Assembly: GCA_003501365.1 (NCBI GenBank)
Contig: DNPP01000325.1
Span: forward strand, 1-11,447
DNA from: Bacillota bacterium
GTDB taxonomy: Bacteria > Bacillota > UBA4882 > UBA8346
DNA: 11,447 nt
Reading direction: 5' to 3'
Part shown: positions 6,739-11,447 of the stretch, piece after piece
How the letters are laid out: each line of letters opens with the position of its first letter
How positions within the stretch are numbered: the first letter of the stretch is position 1
Position numbers and translations under genes: made by a program
Notes under the pieces: model-generated
The model's database searches: none
Told to the model about the DNA's origin: nothing
The model's input: the letters and a program-made list of their open reading frames with translations, nothing else

Positions 6739-7599
6739 ATGAATATTTTAATTACCGGAGCTAACGGTCAATTGGGTAACGCTCTGAGAGAAATCTTAAA
6801 AAATGAAAAATTACGCGTAACCGATTTGCCTGAACTCAATCTGACTTTACCGCAAGATACTTTGGACTATATATTAATGGTCAAACCGGAAGTGGTCATT
6901 CATTGTGCGGCAAAAACCAATGTTGACGAGTGTGAGATGAATCCCACCGCCGCCTATTTGGAAAATGTGTTGGCGACGAAAAATGTGGTTAATGCCTGTC
7001 AAATTGCCAATTCAATATTGGTTTATATTTCTACCGATTATGTTTTTGATGGTTGTAAAAATCAACCCTATCATGAATATGACTTCTGCAAACCCATTAA
7101 TATTTATGGAAAAACCAAATGGCAGGGCGAAGAAATTGTAAAAATGCATTTAGATAAGTTTTTTATTGTCAGAACCGCCTGGTTATTTGGTGACATCGGC
7201 CATAATTTCGTTAAAACTATCTTACGGCTTGCTGATGAAAGGAAGCCTTTACCAATTGTGAATGATCAAGTTGGTTCCCCTACTTATGCCCTTGATTTAG
7301 CGGCGGTAATTGCCCAATTGATTCAAACTAAAGCGTACGGCATTTATCACATCACCAATACCGGGAATTGTTCTTGGTTTGAATATGCAAAGCAAATTCT
7401 AAGATACGCCGGTCAAAAGGACGCGCTGCTAAAACCCATTACTTCAGAGAAGTTAAATCGCCCCGCTCCCCGTCCCAGTTACAGTATTTTAGCTCAAGAC
7501 GCGCTTAATTTGATGGGTATTACGATGCCCTCCTATCAAGACGCTTTGCAACGTTATTTCACAAAAGTAAACCACTCCTCTTCGATAATTAAAAACTAA
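6739..7599 (+). CDS. rfbD: dTDP-4-dehydrorhamnose reductase
   Basis: This 286-residue short-chain dehydrogenase-type enzyme matches RmlD/RfbD/SpsK, which reduces dTDP-4-dehydro-L-rhamnose to dTDP-L-rhamnose with NAD(P)H in the last step of the pathway. The nucleotide-binding GANGQLG is at 7-13, VIHCAAKTNVDECE at 53-66, YISTDYVFDG at 96-105, and the catalytic Y123 and K127 are in YGKTK. VRTAWLFG and NDQVGSPTYA are also diagnostic. Length is normal. The ATG has a near-perfect AGGAGGG site seven bases upstream. The GT2 glycosyltransferase follows 17 bases after the stop, so the pair is likely one transcript. RmlA, RmlB and RmlC are not in the window and presumably lie nearby or elsewhere in the genome. 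Confidence 0.95.
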   Translation: MNILITGANGQLGNALREILKNEKLRVTDLPELNLTLPQDTLDYILMVKPEVVIHCAAKTNVDECEMNPTAAYLENVLATKNVVNACQIANSILVYISTDYVFDGCKNQPYHEYDFCKPINIYGKTKWQGEEIVKMHLDKFFIVRTAWLFGDIGHNFVKTILRLADERKPLPIVNDQVGSPTYALDLAAVIAQLIQTKAYGIYHITNTGNCSWFEYAKQILRYAGQKDALLKPITSEKLNRPAPRPSYSILAQDALNLMGITMPSYQDALQRYFTKVNHSSSIIKN

Positions 7600-7616
7600 T
7601 AAAGGTTAGGAAGTTA

Positions 7617-8375
7617 ATGGTTAGTTACCAGGTTGATATGATCATCATCAACTATAACACCAAAGATTATCTAGCGGATTGCCTTCAAAGCATACGGAGC
7701 TTTTCCGGCAATATCGATAATTACCGGATTTGGGTCGTAGATAATGCCAGCAGCGACGACAGTGTTGAATTTATTAAGCAACACCCTACCTTTATCAACG
7801 GAATTTATAACCAAAAAAATCGTGGCTATGGTCCAGCCTGTAATCAAGGGATCGCAGCCGGGGCTGGAAACTACATTTTACTGTTAAATAGTGATACCTT
7901 GGTTACAGAGGGCTGGTTGCCGCCTTTGATCAAAGCATTATCTTCTTCCGAGGTCGCGGTCGTTGGTCCACGATTGGTAAATCGCGAAGGCTTATTAGTA
8001 GGAGTAGGCGTAGTTGGAACAAATACCCATCCTGTTATTCGCGGTTGGGGGGAACCCAATGAACCTGAGCGCTACAACCAATCCATCGAAGTTTTAAGTG
8101 TCGGTGGCGCCTGTATGGGAATAAAGCGCGAATTAATTCCGATATTAGGCCTTTTTGATGAGCATTATTTTCACTATTTTGAGGAAACAGATTATTGTTA
8201 TAACGCCCGCTATCACGACTATAAAGTAATTTACTGCCCGGAAAGCACGGTAGTCCACCAGGTATCCGGCAGTTGTCAGGATTTTCAAAGATTACGGAAA
8301 TACTTTCGGGAAAGTGAGAAATATTTCCAAAAAAAATGGCAATTGTTCTTAAAGAATACCACAAAATATGGGTAG
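7617..8375 (+). CDS. Family 2 glycosyltransferase, rhamnosyltransferase-like
   Basis: This 252-residue GT-A enzyme of family GT2 transfers a sugar from a nucleotide donor with inversion. The N-terminus MIIINYNTKDYLADCLQSI is typical; VDNASSDDS (41-49) binds the nucleotide, NRGYGPACNQGI (68-79) is conserved, and LLLNSDT (88-94) is the DxD-equivalent metal site. FDEHYFHYFEETDYC (180-194) contains the catalytic acidic residues. No membrane segment is obvious, so it is probably cytosolic or peripheral. It resembles WbbL-like rhamnosyltransferases, and its position 17 bases after RmlD supports dTDP-rhamnose as donor, though that is inference. The ATG has an AGGAAG site four to five bases upstream. 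A small AT-rich hairpin (8394-8408) follows the gene, but its T-rich stretch lies 13 bases further on, so the terminator is doubtful. Confidence 0.9.
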   Translation: MVSYQVDMIIINYNTKDYLADCLQSIRSFSGNIDNYRIWVVDNASSDDSVEFIKQHPTFINGIYNQKNRGYGPACNQGIAAGAGNYILLLNSDTLVTEGWLPPLIKALSSSEVAVVGPRLVNREGLLVGVGVVGTNTHPVIRGWGEPNEPERYNQSIEVLSVGGACMGIKRELIPILGLFDEHYFHYFEETDYCYNARYHDYKVIYCPESTVVHQVSGSCQDFQRLRKYFRESEKYFQKKWQLFLKNTTKYG

Positions 8376-8469
8376 ACCAGTTTAATTGGCAATGCAATAA
8401 TATATTGCTGGTATTTATGATTTGTTATTTTTTCCAATCTAGTTTTGGCACATTTTACGATAAGTACTA

Positions 8470-8495
8470 ACATTTTATGAAAAGTTGCATATTAT
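8470..8495 (+). promoter_or_regulatory. Putative sigma-K-like (late mother-cell sporulation) promoter
   Basis: The sequence AACA (AC at 8470-8471), 16 bases, then GCATATTATA (CATATTAT at 8488-8495) fits the sigma-K consensus mACm, 16-17 bases, gCATAnnnTA at every defined position. Transcription would start near 8502, just ahead of the ribosome site at 8511-8522 and about 28 bases before the ATG at 8530. The placement is ideal for the Thr/Pro-rich protein gene. A sigma-E reading fits less well because the CATACA part is not matched. Confidence 0.55.
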
Positions 8496-8529
8496 AAATC
8501 ATCTTAAAACAGGAAAGGAGGGAATGCTA

Positions 8530-9120
8530 ATGTCACAACCTCTTGCCATCTACGCAACTATCCCACCTGCCACAGCGCCAATTCCAAGTCCATTATGGAT
8601 AGGGACCCAACCGGTAGTTGTTACCAATCCCTTTGCATTTTGGCCCAGTCTGGATTGGACCGGCGACAATATCACACCAACCAGCGGTTATGGTGAAATA
8701 CCGCAATACTTATTTTCGGTCCCGCAAGCTGATCCGGCAGTAGATACGGTAGCTGCTTTTACCCGTCGTTTAACCGTGGGAGCTATCGGTTCAACATTTA
8801 CCATTACGACAATACCACCCGGAGTCTATAATTTATCCTTATCGCATGCGGCGGATAATCAATACTCGGTATCCGTTACCGCGACATTACTAACAATACC
8901 TACAGTCTTAACACCGGTTGGCTTTAACGCCAATACTCCCACTCCTTTACAATGGCGGGATGTTAAAACCTATGAATATCTTGCAATATCTTTATTGACT
9001 GGTGATACCATCGATATAACTTCCACTGTGGTAAACTTGGCTGCGCCAGGCTTCACCCCCGATCAGAATCCGGCAATGTTTACCTGGATTATGCAATTCT
9101 TGATTCCGGTATTAGGATGA
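8530..9120 (+). CDS. Thr/Pro-rich protein of unknown family, candidate spore-surface structural protein
   Basis: I do not recognise this 196-residue protein. By my count it has 28 Thr and 23 Pro, only one Lys and three Arg, one His, no Cys and about 11 acidic residues, so it is weakly acidic and strongly biased. There is no signal peptide and no convincing membrane helix; the C-terminus is hydrophobic (MQFLIPVLG). Alternating hydrophobic/Thr-Ser stretches such as STFTITTIPPGVYNLSLS and TGDTIDITSTVV suggest a beta-sandwich, perhaps C1q/TNF-like as in exosporium BclA, but this is only an impression. The ATG at 8530 is chosen because the GGAGG at 8517-8521 is eight bases away; the ATG at 8524 is too close. 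It is a single-gene unit between a sigma-K-like promoter and a strong terminator, surrounded by glycan genes, which fits a glycosylated spore-coat or exosporium protein. Confidence 0.8.
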   Translation: MSQPLAIYATIPPATAPIPSPLWIGTQPVVVTNPFAFWPSLDWTGDNITPTSGYGEIPQYLFSVPQADPAVDTVAAFTRRLTVGAIGSTFTITTIPPGVYNLSLSHAADNQYSVSVTATLLTIPTVLTPVGFNANTPTPLQWRDVKTYEYLAISLLTGDTIDITSTVVNLAAPGFTPDQNPAMFTWIMQFLIPVLG

Positions 9121-9160
9121 TAATTACCACTTATTATTCCTCGATTTTGTAAAAGGTCGT

Positions 9161-9199
9161 CGAAGAACCTCTTGGATGAAGAGGTTCTTTCGCTTTTTT
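9161..9199 (+). terminator. Rho-independent terminator
   Basis: A perfect 11-bp stem (9163-9173 with 9179-9189, AAGAACCTCTT against AAGAGGTTCTT) with a five-base loop GGATG is followed by TCGC and a T6 run (9194-9199). A further CG pair can extend the stem across a one-base bulge. It ends the Thr/Pro-rich protein transcript and lies between converging genes. On the minus strand only a TTTT about nine bases past the stem is available, so bidirectional action is possible but weaker. Confidence 0.88.
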
Positions 9200-9228
9200 C
9201 AAAGTGGCTAAACCTTACAATTGACTTA

Positions 9229-9849
9229 TTACAACTTCTTTAAAAATCCATTGGGGAAAAATGTCATAAAAAATTTCTCCCGGGATTTATCAACTACAAA
9301 GCCATTGTTCTCAGCCAAGAATTGTTGTAATGCTTCCATGGGTCCCGGGCCAAAGTTCGGATATACAGGATGCCCGTTAATGTTTGTGTCTTCTAGAACC
9401 ATATAACTACCCGAAGTTACCAGCAGGGCATAAATGCGTAATTCATTTAGAACATGCCCAGCGCTGTGATCGGAATCTAAAATAACCATCACTCGTTCCT
9501 GGGGCTTAATTGAATTGCGAACGCTGTTATAAATTTCCGGCGATACTGATGAACCGGTTAAATAAGTTATTCTTGGGTGTTGCGGTCTTGTTTTGGGGGT
9601 AATATCGATTGATAAAATCCGGCCGTTTTGTACCAAATCGCATAAATTGGCAAGGTAGTATGCGCTTCCTCCATCCGCAGTCCCGGATTCGATAATCACA
9701 TCCGGTTTTAATTCAAAAAGTATTTCTTGATAAATCCATAAATCCAAAGGACATTTCTGAATCGGCACTCCCATCCAGAAGGTATTTAACCATGTAAGCG
9801 AATCGTAATACATTTGGTGAAACTGATCGCTAATCGGGTTATCTCCCAT
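9229..9849 (-). CDS. CmcI/rhamnosyl O-methyltransferase-like SAM enzyme
   Basis: This 206-residue protein resembles the CmcI family, which includes mycobacterial rhamnosyl O-methyltransferases and the cephalosporin methoxylation protein CmcI. The SAM-binding motif is VIIESGTADGGSAYY (51-65), with SIDI at 80-83. LDSDHSAGHVLNEL (124-137) and VLEDTNINGHP (151-161) carry the acidic residues expected to bind a divalent metal, and PNFGPGPMEAL is also typical. Its length is near the core fold size. With RmlD and glycosyltransferases nearby, O-methylation of rhamnose is a reasonable inference, but another sugar or a small-molecule acceptor is possible. The ATG lies about 12 bases after a GGAGGTGGG site. 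The gene converges on the Thr/Pro-rich protein gene and is 142 bases downstream of the tandem glycosyltransferases, with its own possible promoter. Confidence 0.84.
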   Translation of the reverse strand: MGDNPISDQFHQMYYDSLTWLNTFWMGVPIQKCPLDLWIYQEILFELKPDVIIESGTADGGSAYYLANLCDLVQNGRILSIDITPKTRPQHPRITYLTGSSVSPEIYNSVRNSIKPQERVMVILDSDHSAGHVLNELRIYALLVTSGSYMVLEDTNINGHPVYPNFGPGPMEALQQFLAENNGFVVDKSREKFFMTFFPNGFLKKL

Positions 9850-9904
9850 TATTCTAACCCACCTCCGAATATCCCAAGCTCAGTGTAAATAGATAAAATA
9901 TTGT

Positions 9905-9929
9905 ATGTTATGCATGATAATGCGGAAGT
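9905..9929 (-). promoter_or_regulatory. Possible sporulation-type promoter of the CmcI-like gene
   Basis: On the minus strand GCATAACATA (CATAACAT at 9912-9905) fits the sigma-K -10 consensus gCATAnnnTA, and an AC pair lies 15 bases upstream, one short of the usual 16-17. Overlapping it, CATACAAT (9907-9900) fits the sigma-E -10 consensus CATACAnT, but no good sigma-E -35 is seen. The leader would be around 50 bases. This is weak on its own and is listed because similar elements precede two neighbouring units. Confidence 0.3.
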
Positions 9930-9951
9930 GAAAATTGGGAGAAAATGCCCT

Positions 9952-9965
9952 AATAACAGGTTATT
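9952..9965 (-). terminator. Weak hairpin after the tandem glycosyltransferase genes
   Basis: AATAAC and GTTATT form a 6-bp stem around a two-base centre, extendable with mismatches to outer G/C pairs. On the minus strand a short TTTT follows about eight bases later. It lies about 27 bases past the stop of the second StrF-like gene. The pairing is AT-rich and the T run short, so terminator function is doubtful. Confidence 0.25.
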
Positions 9966-9991
9966 GAGCCAATTGGTCATCAGGGACTAAG

Positions 9992-10663
9992 CTAATGGAC
10001 AATAAATCTTCCATAATGAAATAGGAACTGTTGACGGGTGTCTTCATAACCAACCATGCTTACATCATGAGCTTGGTGTAAGAACCATGGCGCAGTTTGT
10101 CGGGCAACACCGACCTGATAACCGGCATTAATAAATTCAAGACTTTGCGAGATATCATAAAAATGCCATCCGCTAAATATATCCTCCCGCCAAAATACAT
10201 CATATTGACTTATCATTGCGACTCCGTCGATAGCTTGTACCGTTTCATAATCTCCTACCACTTCGTTCCAGACAAATGGACTAGCGTTTTCAGGCTCACC
10301 CCACATAAATTTGCCGTAACAAGCAGAAGCGTGAGGCCAGTAAGCATCCGGGGGTAACTGTTTGGCTCCGGCGACGCCCATCAACCCCAGTTGGGGGTGT
10401 CGTAAAAATATCATCACCATTTCTTTTAAAAAATTAGGGTTAATTATTACCATGTCCTGATGTAAATACACTTTGTATTTCGCATTAGAGCTTTTCATGG
10501 CATCGTTATATGCTTTTGTGATGCTGCGGGCATTTTTAATAATGCGATTTTCAACTGTGTATCCCCCTGGAATATGTAGCGTATCGATAGAACGAAAAGA
10601 TTTAAATAAAAGGTGATCATTATTGACGCAGTAAATAAAACAAATTTTACGAGAATCCACCAT
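9992..10663 (-). CDS. StrF-like glycosyltransferase (Glyco_tranf_2_5 type), second tandem copy
   Basis: This 223-residue protein belongs to the GT-A-like family named after streptomycin biosynthesis protein StrF. The start KICFIYCVNND, the segment IIKNARSITKAYNDAM (41-56), YKVYLHQDMVI (63-73, HQD in the DxD position), LGLMGVAGAK (92-101), the acidic AIDGVAM (144-150) and GWHFYDISQSLEF (165-177) are all characteristic, and H196 near the C-terminus may be catalytic or structural. No membrane segment is visible. It lies 30 bases after its paralogue, with an AAGGAAGG site about six bases before the ATG. The two share 53 of their first 100 residues by my ungapped count. Donor and acceptor are unknown; a role in assembling the local glycan is inferred from context. 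Confidence 0.86.
   Translation of the reverse strand: MVDSRKICFIYCVNNDHLLFKSFRSIDTLHIPGGYTVENRIIKNARSITKAYNDAMKSSNAKYKVYLHQDMVIINPNFLKEMVMIFLRHPQLGLMGVAGAKQLPPDAYWPHASACYGKFMWGEPENASPFVWNEVVGDYETVQAIDGVAMISQYDVFWREDIFSGWHFYDISQSLEFINAGYQVGVARQTAPWFLHQAHDVSMVGYEDTRQQFLFHYGRFIVH
10131..10192. repeat. 62-bp direct repeat, copy 1 (within second StrF-like gene)
   Basis: By my alignment this segment matches 10827-10888 at 56 of 62 bases, 696 bases apart. It encodes, on the minus strand, the conserved WRED..GWHFYD.SQSLEFI block in the tandem paralogues. The identity reflects duplication, purifying selection, or gene conversion rather than a mobile repeat. Confidence 0.7.
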
Positions 10664-10693
10664 TTTTTCCTTCCTTCTCTTTCATTAGACTAC

Positions 10694-11350
10694 TTACTTA
10701 AAAAATGCTTGATATTCTTGAATGAATTTTTGTTGAGATATTTGAAATGGCAGCATCGAACTTAAACAATTATGGGCGCACCAAGGGACATTTTGCTTGG
10801 GGACGCCTACCGTATAACCTGCTTTGATAAATTCAAGACTTTGGGAAAGATCATAAAAATGCCATCCGGTAAATAAATCTTCCCGCCATTTTATATCATA
10901 TTGGGTAATCATGATCATGCCGTCAATCCCTTGAACACTTTCATATTCGTTGATGACCTCCGTATTGCAATTACAAATCTGATCAAAATATAAACATTTT
11001 CCATAGCTTTCTGCTGTTTCCCACCATACTCCGTTGGATGGTAATCGCTTGGCTCCTAATACTCCCAGCATACCCAAATTAGGATTTTTTTTAAATAAAG
11101 CCAGAATCAAATAAAGAAAATTTCGTTCCAAAATGTTAACATCTTGATGCAGGTATAATTTATATTTTGCATTGCTGCCCAACATGGCTTGATTGTATCC
11201 CTTTGTTATGCTGCCGGCATTTTTAATTATCGATTTATCCACAGTATAACCGGGAGGAATATTCAATGCGTACACATGATTCCATGAGTTTTGAAACTGT
11301 TGTTCATCATTTACGCAATAAATGAATTGGAATTTATGAAAGTCTATCAA
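10694..11350 (-). CDS. StrF-like glycosyltransferase (Glyco_tranf_2_5 type), first tandem copy
   Basis: This 218-residue paralogue of the next gene carries the same family pattern: FIYCVNDE (9-16), IIKNAGSITKGYNQAM (41-56), YKLYLHQDVNI (63-73), LGMLGVLGAKRLPSNG (92-107), GIDGMIMITQYD (141-152), and GWHFYDLSQSLEF (162-174), with H193 near the end. The start is TTG at 11350: an in-frame stop lies only two codons upstream, no ATG fits, and the N-terminus aligns residue-for-residue with the ATG of the second copy. A GGAGGAGG site (11361-11370) lies about ten bases away. It has several Cys (C12, C119, C126, C128, C191) not matched in the paralogue except C12. Transcription enters from the right edge; a CATAAAATA resembling a sigma-K -10 lies at 11446-11438, but any -35 is outside the window. 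Confidence 0.86.
   Translation of the reverse strand: MIDFHKFQFIYCVNDEQQFQNSWNHVYALNIPPGYTVDKSIIKNAGSITKGYNQAMLGSNAKYKLYLHQDVNILERNFLYLILALFKKNPNLGMLGVLGAKRLPSNGVWWETAESYGKCLYFDQICNCNTEVINEYESVQGIDGMIMITQYDIKWREDLFTGWHFYDLSQSLEFIKAGYTVGVPKQNVPWCAHNCLSSMLPFQISQQKFIQEYQAFFK
10827..10888. repeat. 62-bp direct repeat, copy 2 (within first StrF-like gene)
   Basis: Partner of 10131-10192, matching at 56 of 62 bases by my alignment. It lies in the same codons of the upstream paralogue. Confidence 0.7.
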
Positions 11351-11370
11351 CCCTGCTCAATCCTCCTCCA

Positions 11371-11408
11371 TCTAAAACAAAAGACCGATTTTAGATACTT
11401 TCTAAAAT
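11371..11408 (-). other. Overlapping inverted repeats in the leader of the tandem glycosyltransferase genes
   Basis: On the minus strand ATTTTAGA (11408-11401), a five-base loop and TCTAAAAT (11395-11388) form a perfect 8-bp hairpin. The middle TCTAAAA can instead pair with a third segment TTTTAGA (11377-11371) that directly abuts the GGAGGAGG ribosome site. The two foldings exclude each other. The pairs are nearly all A/T, so stability is low. Confidence 0.4.
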
Positions 11409-11447
11409 ATTGCCTTTTTCTTTTTAAAATTCATATATATTTTATGT

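Noticed and set aside
8394..8433. Hairpin GCAATA/TATTGC followed by a T-rich stretch, as a terminator after the GT2 gene
   Set aside because: The stem is only six mostly A/T pairs and the T run begins well beyond it, so it is not a convincing terminator.
8485..8529. Longer start for the Thr/Pro-rich protein (ATG equivalent at 8485, or ATG at 8524)
   Set aside because: The extension would place the start inside the putative promoter and ahead of the ribosome site; the ATG at 8524 is only two bases from the GGAGGG run, while 8530 has ideal spacing.

Overview
The window looks like part of a surface-glycan locus from a Gram-positive, endospore-forming bacterium, probably Clostridia-like or Bacillus-like. 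No gene fixes the taxon. The evidence is strong purine-rich ribosome binding sites, GTG and TTG starts, moderate GC with tightly packed genes, and sigma-K-like (late mother-cell sporulation) promoter matches in front of several units. The gene content also echoes the spore-polysaccharide (sps) set of Bacillus subtilis: a DegT aminotransferase, a GNAT acetyltransferase, a NeuB-like synthase, a CMP-sugar synthetase, RmlD and a family 2 glycosyltransferase. The host and the sporulation link are inference.

Left block, minus strand, 4592 down to 1. Six tightly packed genes, some overlapping, appear to make and activate an ulosonic (sialic-like) acid. They are a KdsC-type HAD phosphatase, a short NeuB-type synthase without its SAF domain, a SAM methyltransferase with an N-terminal Cys4 knuckle, a TIM-barrel sugar isomerase/epimerase, a CMP-acylneuraminate-type cytidylyltransferase, and a class III aminotransferase cut by the window edge. 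A separate phosphatase next to the condensing enzyme suggests a phosphorylated intermediate, as in the KDN-9-phosphate and KDO-8-phosphate routes.

Middle block, plus strand, 4852 to 8375. A DegT-type sugar aminotransferase and a GNAT acetyltransferase form a natural pair for making an N-acylated amino sugar. After a 216-base gap come dTDP-4-dehydrorhamnose reductase (RmlD) and a GT2 glycosyltransferase, pointing to L-rhamnose synthesis and transfer.

Right block. A 196-residue, Thr/Pro-rich, almost lysine-free protein of no family I recognise is transcribed alone, from a very good sigma-K-like promoter to a strong Rho-independent terminator. It faces a minus-strand group: a CmcI/rhamnosyl O-methyltransferase-like enzyme and two tandem paralogous StrF-like glycosyltransferases. 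The simplest model is that the enzymes build a spore-surface glycan containing rhamnose (possibly O-methylated), an amino sugar and an unusual ulosonic acid, and that the Thr/Pro-rich protein is a spore-surface structural protein or glycan acceptor. No mobile element, CRISPR array, tRNA or rRNA was seen.
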